Assembly: GCA_934699135.1 (NCBI GenBank)
Contig: CAKUVM010000080.1
Coordinates: forward strand, 1 to 5,263
DNA: 5,263 nucleotides
From: an uncultured Bacteroidales bacterium
GTDB taxonomy: Bacteria; Bacteroidota; Bacteroidia; Bacteroidales; Marinilabiliaceae
Direction of reading: 5' to 3'
The position numbers were made by a program, and so were the translations under genes. The notes beneath the pieces are model-generated. The model did no database searches. It had not been told where the DNA came from and was given only the letters and a program-made list of their open reading frames with translations. Of this stretch, positions 1-5,263 are shown piece by piece (the first letter of the stretch is position 1; each line of letters opens with the position of its first letter).

Positions 1-156
1 GTGTTACTCTTCATCTTAGTGCATTGAATTGGTTTCGGTGTCGGCAAAGTAACATATTTTCATTAAGAACATGGCATGTAGCTTCGAGTAAATCAAACGC
101 ATTTGATAAAAATGTAGAATTTCGCTGACCCAGATGCCCTATTGTGTAAAAATAGT

Positions 157-164
157 TACCTTTA
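157..164 (+). promoter_or_regulatory. Weak candidate -7 promoter element of ppk1
   Basis: The octamer TACCTTTA matches the Bacteroidetes -7 consensus TAnnTTTG at seven of eight positions. It would place transcription start about 20 nt before the ppk1 ATG at 193. The expected -33 box (TTTG, about 20 nt upstream) is not present: that position reads GATG around 133-136. The rest of 1-192 is AT-richer than the genes and shows no credible coding region. This call rests on a short match only. Confidence 0.2.
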
Positions 165-192
165 GGCAAATCATCAAACCACTCGGATCAGC

Positions 193-1839
193 ATGGCCCA
201 AGGCTACTATAAATATTTCAACCGCGACATAAGCTGGCTCTCATATGACAAACTGGTGCTGGAGTCGGCCAAGGCGGAAGACATAAGCATTGGCGAGGCC
301 CTCAGTTTCGTCTCGTTCCACTCCCTGAACCTAGACGAGTTCTACGGGGTGAGGGTTGCCGAATATCGCAAAGCCGCATATGGCGACTCCCATATGGACG
401 AGGTGTCGAACCCCGCAGCCATGCTCCAACGCATCAATGCCATAGTGTCCAGCCAAATGTGCGAGGCGTCTGACATTGTGTCGTCCACAATACGCGGGCG
501 GCTGCTGCGCCAGGGCGTCATGCTCCACTTTGGCGACATGCCGTCGGACCCTGGGCATCAAGACTTCATGCGGAGCTACTTCGAGCGCGAAGTAATCCCC
601 AACATCCAGCCTGTGCTGTTGGGCAAAGGCACACTGGTGTTCTTGCGCGACAATAGGCCATATTTCATCGTCAAGCTATTCGCCCGCTCGCGTCGCGGCA
701 ACGTGTCTCACCACCCCGACTTCTCCGTGGTGAAACTCCCCATCACAGAGTTGCCGCGCTTCGTGACGCTGCCGCAAACAGAAGACGGACTGCGCCACAT
801 AGTCTTCACCGACGACATAATAAGGGCCAACCTCCAGGCCCTCTACCCCGGCTACGAAGTGGATGGCGCATGGAGCATAAAAATGTCTCGTGACGCTGAC
901 CTGGGCATCCGTGAAGACCTCGGCGGCGACATAGCGGAGGAGATTCGCGACAACCTGGTGCTGCGAAAAACGGGCATCCCAGCAGGGTTCTACCACGACG
1001 GCCAGATGCCTCACGACGCTCTCAACAGCCTCAAGAAGAACTTCGACTTCGCGGAGAGCGAGATGGTGGTGTGCGGCAGATACCTCAACCTTCAAGACCT
1101 CTCCCGCCTGCCCGTGGAGCGCGGCGAGAGCCTGCTGACGCGCAGCCACGTGGTGCCAAGGCGACTGCAGGTGTGCGCCTCTATGCTAGACACCGTGGAG
1201 CGCGGCGACTTCATGCTCCACTACCCCTACCAGTCGTTCGATTACGTGATCCGCCTCATCAACGAGGCGGCGCAAGACCCTCACGTGAGCGAGATAAAAG
1301 TGACGCAATATCGCGTGGCCACAAATTCCGCTGTGGTCAACTCGCTCATCGCGGCCGCCGCCGCCAACAAGAAGGTGACGGTGTTTGTGGAACTCAAAGC
1401 CAGATTTGACGAGCGCAACAACCTGAACATGGCGGACAGGATGAAAAAAGCCGGCATAAGAATAATATATAGCATCCCGGGCTTAAAAGTGCACGCCAAG
1501 GTCGCCCTCATTGTGCGCAGCGGAGACGGCCACCAATCTGTGGCCTACGTCAGCACAGGAAACTTCAACGAGCAGACGGCACGCGTCTACACCGACCACG
1601 GGCTCTTCACGGCCGACGCCGACATCATAGCCGACCTGCACCAAGTGTTCAACTTCTTGGAGGCGCATCAAGGCTCCGCCATAAACCCCGATGATCCCAA
1701 ACCGGAGCTGCGCAAACTGCTGGTGTCGCGTCTCAATATGGACGGGAGACTCCATGACATGATATGTCGCGAGACAGAGATTGCCAAAGCGGGAGGCAAG
1801 GGACGCATAATATTGAAGATGAACGGGCTGCAATACTAA
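193..1839 (+). CDS. ppk: Polyphosphate kinase 1, N-terminal ~80% (frameshifted gene, 5' part)
   Basis: This frame encodes 548 residues of PPK1, the enzyme that reversibly makes inorganic polyphosphate from the ATP gamma-phosphate. The start at 193 fits the family: YFNRDISWLSYDKLVL (residues 8-23) and the NLDEFYGVRVAEYRK segment (46-60) are the classic PPK1 N-terminal domain. The middle domain follows. The first catalytic phospholipase-D-like domain contains SEIKVTQYRVA (366-376), FVELKARFDERNN (398-410), PGLKVHAK (429-436) and STGNFNEQTARVYTD (454-468). H434 corresponds to the autophosphorylated His435 of E. coli PPK. The frame continues to IILKMNGLQ and then stops after Y548, exactly where homologues continue with a D-K-x-(L/M)-I-x-x-LY segment. 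The last catalytic domain is therefore missing from this product. There is no Shine-Dalgarno sequence, as is usual for Bacteroidales. Family assignment is very secure; whether this truncated protein is made or stable is unknown. Confidence 0.95.
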   Translation: MAQGYYKYFNRDISWLSYDKLVLESAKAEDISIGEALSFVSFHSLNLDEFYGVRVAEYRKAAYGDSHMDEVSNPAAMLQRINAIVSSQMCEASDIVSSTIRGRLLRQGVMLHFGDMPSDPGHQDFMRSYFEREVIPNIQPVLLGKGTLVFLRDNRPYFIVKLFARSRRGNVSHHPDFSVVKLPITELPRFVTLPQTEDGLRHIVFTDDIIRANLQALYPGYEVDGAWSIKMSRDADLGIREDLGGDIAEEIRDNLVLRKTGIPAGFYHDGQMPHDALNSLKKNFDFAESEMVVCGRYLNLQDLSRLPVERGESLLTRSHVVPRRLQVCASMLDTVERGDFMLHYPYQSFDYVIRLINEAAQDPHVSEIKVTQYRVATNSAVVNSLIAAAAANKKVTVFVELKARFDERNNLNMADRMKKAGIRIIYSIPGLKVHAKVALIVRSGDGHQSVAYVSTGNFNEQTARVYTDHGLFTADADIIADLHQVFNFLEAHQGSAINPDDPKPELRKLLVSRLNMDGRLHDMICRETEIAKAGGKGRIILKMNGLQY

Positions 1840-2261
1840 TCAACGACCTCTATGAGGCCAGCGCGGCGGGCGTGAAGATAGACCTGATGGTGCGCGGCAT
1901 CTGCTGTCTGGTGCCAGGCCAGAGCTACAGCGCAAACATCCGACTGACTCGGCTTGTGGACGACTACCTGGAGCATGGCCGGGTCTGGGCCTTCGGCCCT
2001 GATGGCGACAGGGGCGTGTTCATAACATCGTCGGACTGGCTCAACAGGAACATAAAGCACAGAATAGAGGTGGCCGCGCCAGTCATTAACTCGGCTTTGC
2101 GGCAAGAGCTTATGCAGATAATGCACATATTGCTGTCTGACAACACAAAGGCGCACTCAATAGACGAGAACCTGCAAAACATGCCCGTGGAGCGGCAGCC
2201 GCAAGATAAGCTCATAAGGGCGCAGCGAGACATATATGAGCTAATCCGCCAGTGGCAATAG
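1764..2261 (+). CDS. ppk: Polyphosphate kinase 1, C-terminal catalytic domain fragment (frameshifted gene, 3' part)
   Basis: This is the remaining PPK1 C-terminus, read one frame over from the 5' part. Real homology begins only near 1833 (ILINDLYEASAAGVKIDL). The first 22 or so residues after the ATG at 1764 are out-of-frame translation of the upstream part and look nothing like PPK, so that ATG is probably just the first available one. Recognisable PPK1 segments are VRGICCLVPGQ (43-53), NIRLTRLVDDYLEHGRVWAF (58-77), SSDWLNRNIKHRIEV (89-103) and LLSDNTKAH (123-131). The His of DYLEH (H71 here) matches the second essential histidine of E. coli PPK (His592). The end, YELIRQWQ, is a normal PPK1 terminus, so only the junction is damaged. 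On its own this fragment lacks the first catalytic histidine and the dimer-forming N-terminus. It would need internal initiation or frameshifting to be translated. Confidence 0.85.
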   Translation: MSRDRDCQSGRQGTHNIEDERAAILINDLYEASAAGVKIDLMVRGICCLVPGQSYSANIRLTRLVDDYLEHGRVWAFGPDGDRGVFITSSDWLNRNIKHRIEVAAPVINSALRQELMQIMHILLSDNTKAHSIDENLQNMPVERQPQDKLIRAQRDIYELIRQWQ

Positions 2262-2347
2262 ATCCATTGACAACTCGTCAGACTCCGCGCCACCCAAGGG
2301 AACTGACAGGCATTTAACATTTGATGAATTGCCTTTGAGAGAAATGC

Positions 2348-2375
2348 GGGGGCGAAGCGGGACGCTGCGGGGGGG
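2348..2375 (+). other. Putative G-quadruplex motif
   Basis: Three G-runs of 5, 3 and 7 bases (2348-2352, 2359-2361, 2369-2375) are separated by 6-nt and 7-nt loops. The 7-G run can supply two G-triplets with a one-base loop, so the segment meets the common rule of four G3 tracts with loops of 1-7 nt. The G-rich strand is the + (coding) strand, so the motif would also be present in any ppk1 read-through RNA. Formation in the cell is not shown by sequence. Confidence 0.4.
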
Positions 2376-2403
2376 CGACTGCGCAACGCTCTATCGCACA
2401 CGC

Positions 2404-2428
2404 CAGATGGCGATAAAAACGCCGTCTG
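2404..2428 (+). terminator. Strong hairpin, possible ppk1 transcription terminator
   Basis: CAGATGGCG (2404-2412) pairs with CGCCGTCTG (2420-2428) over 9 bp around a 7-nt A-rich loop (ATAAAAA). Eight pairs are Watson-Crick and one is a T-G position, which is a G-U wobble in + strand RNA but an A-C mismatch in - strand RNA. The structure therefore favours a + strand transcript. It lies about 140 nt after the ppk1 stop. Only TTT follows the stem, so the U-tract is poor for an intrinsic terminator. It may instead be an RNA structure of another kind. Confidence 0.35.
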
Positions 2429-2472
2429 TTTCCGCCTGGCCGGCATCCTAAAGCCCAAAAGCTGCGCTAAAA

Positions 2473-2486
2473 ATCGCCATGGCGAT
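2473..2486. promoter_or_regulatory. Perfect 14-bp palindrome, possible operator upstream of nrdD
   Basis: ATCGCCATGGCGAT is identical to its own reverse complement over all 14 bases. It is followed two bases from its end by a second palindrome, TCAATTGA (2488-2495). The inner half-site CGCCA/TGGCG also occurs as an inverted pair with a 2-nt spacer at 2401-2412, and the octamer ATGGCGAT recurs at 2407-2414 and 2479-2486. A dimeric regulator could bind such dyads, and the position about 155 nt before the nrdD ATG would suit one. It does not match NrdR or Fnr consensus sites that I know, so no regulator is proposed. Confidence 0.3.
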
Positions 2487-2577
2487 GTCAATTGATTGTC
2501 GAAAACTCAGAATCGCAAGACTCTCAACGCATAGCCGCCACAGAACGCCGCGCGCCTCGGTTGGCAGATTCTCGTCA

Positions 2578-2609
2578 TTTCGCCACGCTGCGCATTTTGC
2601 CTAACTTAG
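2578..2609 (+). promoter_or_regulatory. Candidate Bacteroidales-type promoter for nrdDG
   Basis: TAACTTAG (2602-2609) matches the -7 consensus TAnnTTTG at seven of eight positions. TTTC (2578-2581), one mismatch from the -33 box TTTG, sits 20 nt upstream, which is the usual spacing. Transcription would start near 2615, giving a leader of about 25 nt before the nrdD ATG. Both boxes are imperfect, so this is a best guess for the operon promoter. Confidence 0.3.
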
Positions 2610-2640
2610 CAGAGACGAAACGAAGAAACGCAAGCAAACC

Positions 2641-4848
2641 ATGATACAGACAGTCGTAAAAAGGGACGGCCGCATTGTCGGCTTCAACAAGGAGAAGATC
2701 TGTGCCGCCATACGTCGCGCCATGCTCCACACGGAGAAAGGAGAAGACGAGGCCCTCGTGTGCAAGATAGCGGATCGCATTGAGGTGTCCGGCAAAGAGA
2801 AAATGACTGTCGAGGCCATACAAGACTGCGTGGAGCTGGAACTCATGAAAAGCCCGCGCAAAGAGGTGGCGCAACGCTACATAGCCTACCGAAACCAGAG
2901 AAACGTGGCCCGCAAGGCCAAGACGCGAGACATCTTCCTGGAGATAATAGAGGCCAAGAATAACGACGTGACGCGCGAAAACGCCAACATGAACGCCGAC
3001 ACCCCTGCCGGCATGATGATGAAGTTCGCGTCGGAGACCACCAAGCCTTTCGTGGACGACTTCCTGCTCTCCGAAGAGGCGCGGTCAGCCGTGGAGCATG
3101 GCTACATCCACATCCACGACAAAGACTACTACCCCACCAAGAGCCTCACGTGCGTGCAGCACCCGCTAGACAAGATCTTGAAAAACGGCTTCTTCGCCGG
3201 CCATGGCGAGTCTAGACCCGCCAAGAGGATTGAGACAGCCAGCATCTTGGGCTGCATATCAATGGAGACGGCGCAAAACGAGATGCACGGCGGGCAGGCC
3301 ATACCGGCGTTCGACTTCTACCTGGCCCCCTACGTGCGAAACAGCTACGTGGAAGAGGTCAAGATTTTGGAAGACATGAACGGTGAGGACTATTCCGACC
3401 TCTACGACGCTCATTTTGACGACTACGAGGCGCGGGAGCTCGGCGACCTGAAGGGCAAAGACAGAGTCCGCCAACACGCCATAAACAGGACAGTAGGCCG
3501 AGTGCACCAAGCCATGGAGGCCTTCATCCACAATATGAACACCATCCACTCGCGCGGCGGCAACCAAGTGGTGTTCAGCTCCATAAACTACGGCACAGAC
3601 ACATCGGCCGAGGGGCGGTGCATAATCCGCGAGATTCTGAAGACGACATACCAAGGCGTAGGAAACGGCTCCACGGCCATATTCCCAATCCAGATTTGGA
3701 AGAAGAAACGCGGCGTGAGCTACCTGCCAACCGACAGAAACTACGACCTCTACGAGCTGGCCTGCAAAGTGTCGGCGCGCAGGTTCTTCCCCAACTTCCT
3801 GAACTTGGACGCCACGTTTAACCAAAACGAGAACTGGCGAGCCGATGACCCAGAGAGATATAAGTGGGAGATTGCGACCATGGGATGCCGCACCCGCGTG
3901 TTCGAAAACAGGTTTGGCGAGAAGACGTCCGTAGGCCGCGGCAACCTCTCCTTCACCACCATCAACATTGTCCGCATAGCCATCGAGAGTATGGGCTTCG
4001 TGGACCAGAAAGAGCGCATCGCCCACTTCTTCAAGAGGCTTGACGAGATTCTGGACGTGACGGCGCGCCAGCTTGACGACCGCTTCAACTTCCAGAAAAC
4101 GGCCAGGGTGAAGCAATTCCCGCTGTTGATGTCCGCCCTATGGACCGGGTGCGAGAAACTGAAGCAGGATGACACCGTAGAGAGCGTCATTAACCAAGGC
4201 ACGCTGGGCATTGGCTTCATTGGCCTGGCGGAGTGCCTCGTGGCGCTGACGGGGCATCACCACGGCGAGAGCGAGGAGGCGCAGCAGCTGGGCATAAGCA
4301 TAATAAGCCACATGCGAGACAAGGCCAATGAGTATAGCGAGCGTTTCAAACACAACTACAGCGTCTTGGCCACACCGGCGGAGGGTCTGGCGGGCAAGTT
4401 CACGGCCAAGGACAAAAAGAGCTTCGGCGTCTTGCCCGGCATCACGGACCGCGAGTATTACACCAACTCGAACCACGTGCCGGTCTACTACAAATGCAGC
4501 GCGGCTCACAAGGCGCGGGTGGAGGCCCCGTATCATGACCTGACGCGCGGCGGACACATATTCTACATTGAGATTGACGGCGACGCCACACACAACCCGC
4601 AGGCCGTGATGAACTTCGTGGACCTTATGGACAAATATAACATGGGCTACGGGTCGGTGAACCATAACCGCAACCGATGCATGGACTGCGGCTACGAGAA
4701 CGCCGACGCCAACCTGGACAAATGTCCGCACTGCGGAGGCTCCAACATAGACCGCCTGCAACGCATAACGGGCTATCTGGTTGGCACCACGGACCGTTGG
4801 AACAAGGCCAAGCTGGCCGAACTTCATGACAGAGTGACACATGACTAG
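2641..4848 (+). CDS. nrdD: Anaerobic (class III) ribonucleoside-triphosphate reductase, catalytic subunit NrdD
   Basis: This 735-aa cytoplasmic enzyme reduces ribonucleoside triphosphates to deoxyribonucleoside triphosphates without oxygen, using a glycyl radical. Residues 1 to about 95 form an ATP-cone allosteric domain (VVKRDGRIVGFNKEKI at 5-20; the KEVAQRYIAYR segment at 74-84). The catalytic barrel carries C171 (SLTCVQHPL), matching the radical-bearing active-site Cys79 of phage T4 NrdD, and C416 (MGCRTRV), matching its Cys290. The C-terminus has a zinc-ribbon with C680, C683, C695 and C698 (CMDCG...CPHCGG). The glycyl radical loop RITGYL follows, with G711 as the likely radical site. All key residues are present and the length is normal (E. 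coli has 712 aa). The ATG at 2641 gives the usual start just before the ATP cone; there is no Shine-Dalgarno sequence. The gene overlaps nrdG by 8 nt, indicating co-transcription and probable translational coupling. Confidence 0.97.
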   Translation: MIQTVVKRDGRIVGFNKEKICAAIRRAMLHTEKGEDEALVCKIADRIEVSGKEKMTVEAIQDCVELELMKSPRKEVAQRYIAYRNQRNVARKAKTRDIFLEIIEAKNNDVTRENANMNADTPAGMMMKFASETTKPFVDDFLLSEEARSAVEHGYIHIHDKDYYPTKSLTCVQHPLDKILKNGFFAGHGESRPAKRIETASILGCISMETAQNEMHGGQAIPAFDFYLAPYVRNSYVEEVKILEDMNGEDYSDLYDAHFDDYEARELGDLKGKDRVRQHAINRTVGRVHQAMEAFIHNMNTIHSRGGNQVVFSSINYGTDTSAEGRCIIREILKTTYQGVGNGSTAIFPIQIWKKKRGVSYLPTDRNYDLYELACKVSARRFFPNFLNLDATFNQNENWRADDPERYKWEIATMGCRTRVFENRFGEKTSVGRGNLSFTTINIVRIAIESMGFVDQKERIAHFFKRLDEILDVTARQLDDRFNFQKTARVKQFPLLMSALWTGCEKLKQDDTVESVINQGTLGIGFIGLAECLVALTGHHHGESEEAQQLGISIISHMRDKANEYSERFKHNYSVLATPAEGLAGKFTAKDKKSFGVLPGITDREYYTNSNHVPVYYKCSAAHKARVEAPYHDLTRGGHIFYIEIDGDATHNPQAVMNFVDLMDKYNMGYGSVNHNRNRCMDCGYENADANLDKCPHCGGSNIDRLQRITGYLVGTTDRWNKAKLAELHDRVTHD

Positions 4849-5263
4849 GATTAGCGTACTGAAGATTGTGGAATCGACCACTGTGGACGGCCCAGGGCTG
4901 CGAACATCGGTCTATTGCGCCGGATGCGCCAACGCCTGCCCCGGCTGCCACAACCCGCAAAGCTGGAACATGGCCAACGGCGTCATGATGACGCTGGACG
5001 AGATAATGGACAAGATAGTGGCCGAAGACTTCTGCGACGTCACGTTCACAGGCGGCGACCCTATGTTTCAGGCGGCGGCGTTCGCCGAACTGGCCGCCCG
5101 CATAAAACGTGAGACGAGCAAAGGGATATGGTGCTACACGGGCTACACCTTTGAGGAGTGCCTGAAAGACAGCGCGAAACGCAGGTTGCTGGAGAAGGTG
5201 GACGTTCTCGTTGACGGGCGTTTTGTCATGTCCGAGCGCGACACGGAGTTGCTCTTCCGCGGC
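4841..5263 (+). CDS. nrdG: Anaerobic ribonucleotide reductase activase NrdG (3' end beyond the window)
   Basis: This is the radical-SAM enzyme that reductively cleaves S-adenosylmethionine and installs the glycyl radical on NrdD. The visible 141 codons show VDGPGLRTS (15-23) and the CX3CX2C cluster motif with C29, C33 and C36 (within CAGCANACPGCHNPQSW, 26-42). They also show TFTGGDP (68-74), the SAM-contacting GGDP motif, then WCYTGYTFEE (97-106) and DVLVDGRF (121-128). The frame is open to the last base, and family length of about 155-160 aa suggests only some 15-20 residues are missing. The ATG at 4841 lies inside the nrdD stop region (overlap 4841-4848) and gives the expected N-terminus. 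An extra cysteine, C26, sits three residues before the cluster motif. Co-location with nrdD makes the assignment firm; other small radical-SAM activases are less likely. Confidence 0.95.
   Translation, partial: MTRISVLKIVESTTVDGPGLRTSVYCAGCANACPGCHNPQSWNMANGVMMTLDEIMDKIVAEDFCDVTFTGGDPMFQAAAFAELAARIKRETSKGIWCYTGYTFEECLKDSAKRRLLEKVDVLVDGRFVMSERDTELLFRG

Larger units (their letters stand above)
193..2261 (+). pseudogene. ppk: ppk1, whole locus, disrupted by a net -7 nt (frameshift) lesion near 1834
   Basis: The two PPK1 pieces together cover the whole family from first to last motif. In frame 1 the protein reads KMNGLQ up to base 1833, then Y and stop (1834-1839). In the next frame homology resumes at 1836 with LINDLYEAS. 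Family members carry seven residues between the equivalent of Q547 and the LY pair (E. coli has D-K-G-L-V plus two more). Here only 14 nt lie between them instead of 21, which points to loss of 7 nt. Adding 7 nt would restore one frame of about 691 aa (547 + 3 + 141), close to the 688 aa of E. coli PPK. No other stop or damage is visible on either side, so the lesion looks recent. A sequencing error is less likely for a 7-nt loss than for a 1-nt indel, but it is not excluded. Confidence 0.75.
2262..2640. other. 379-nt structured intergenic region between ppk1 and nrdD
   Basis: No protein gene is supported here. The middle (about 2340-2490) is unusually GC-rich and symmetrical for a Bacteroidales spacer. 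It contains a G-run cluster (2348-2375), a 9-bp hairpin (2404-2428), a perfect 14-bp palindrome (2473-2486) and an 8-bp palindrome TCAATTGA (2488-2495). The 3' end carries a possible nrdD promoter. I see no NrdR-box pair and no full Fnr-type TTGAT-N4-ATCAA site. The minus strand stays open through part of the region, but its translation is Arg/Pro/Ser-rich and not convincing as protein. The region could be a leader or terminator zone, a small RNA, or a dispersed non-coding repeat; sequence alone does not decide. Confidence 0.6.

Noticed and set aside
3..128. Open frame on the + strand from the window start to a TGA near 126-128, possibly the end of an upstream gene
   Set aside because: Only about 41 codons, AT-rich composition unlike the real genes, and the translation (rich in Ser, Asn and scattered Trp/Arg) shows no recognisable motif.
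1800..1840. Programmed -1 ribosomal frameshifting in ppk1
   Set aside because: There is no X-XXY-YYZ slippery heptamer before the stop and no obvious downstream pseudoknot. A shift here would also still leave the protein two residues short of the family alignment.
2267..2323. TTGACA at 2267-2272 and AACATTTG at 2316-2323 as promoter boxes just after ppk1
   Set aside because: The two do not pair with each other at a usable distance, neither has a partner box at the right spacing, and no gene follows closely.
1964..2491. 175-codon minus-strand frame spanning the ppk1 end and the spacer
   Set aside because: Half of it is antisense to PPK1 coding sequence, and the remainder translates to Arg/Pro/Ser-rich sequence without motifs. 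It is best explained by the GC-rich composition.
2488..2506. Fnr-like TTGAT half-site upstream of nrdD
   Set aside because: Only one half (ATTGAT, 2491-2496) is present; the matching ATCAA four bases later is missing (the sequence reads GAAAA).
3259..4116. 285-codon minus-strand frame inside nrdD
   Set aside because: It is entirely antisense to a fully supported nrdD frame, and its Val/Ala/His-rich translation mirrors nrdD codon bias.
4138..4881. 247-codon minus-strand frame across the nrdD 3' end and the nrdG start
   Set aside because: It is antisense to two well-supported genes, has no independent motif, and is another product of codon bias.

Overview
The window looks like chromosome from a strictly anaerobic or gut-type member of the Bacteroidales. 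Three things suggest this. The PPK1 and NrdD proteins read like Bacteroidales homologues (for example KMNGLQ and RITGYLVGTTDRWN). No gene start has a convincing Shine-Dalgarno sequence. The coding sequence is GC-rich yet uses the Ile codon ATA very often. A family such as Muribaculaceae is possible, but that is a guess from composition only.

Layout, all on the + strand: (1) 1-192 is an AT-richer non-coding leader. (2) 193-2261 is a polyphosphate kinase gene (ppk1) broken into two overlapping reading frames, 193-1839 and 1764-2261. The first stops at 1837-1839, in the middle of a conserved segment, and homology resumes one frame over. The junction is best explained by a net loss of about 7 nt. 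Restoring those bases would give a protein of about 691 aa, the normal PPK1 size. (3) 2262-2640 is a 379-nt intergenic stretch with an unusually GC-rich middle. It holds a G-quadruplex-type G-run cluster, a 9-bp hairpin and a perfect 14-bp palindrome. (4) 2641-4848 is nrdD, the complete catalytic subunit of the anaerobic (class III) ribonucleotide reductase. (5) 4841 to the window end is nrdG, its radical-SAM activase. It overlaps nrdD by 8 nt and is cut off by the window edge after 141 codons.

nrdD and nrdG form a two-gene operon. NrdG uses a [4Fe-4S] cluster and S-adenosylmethionine to place a glycyl radical on NrdD, which then reduces ribonucleoside triphosphates to deoxy forms without oxygen. 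The ppk1 gene is an independent unit for polyphosphate metabolism. As read here it cannot make a full-length enzyme from one frame, and its two catalytic histidines lie in different frames.

I found no mobile element, CRISPR array, tRNA or rRNA, and nothing that amounts to a convincing new biological system. The items most worth checking are the ppk1 lesion and the structured intergenic region in front of nrdD.
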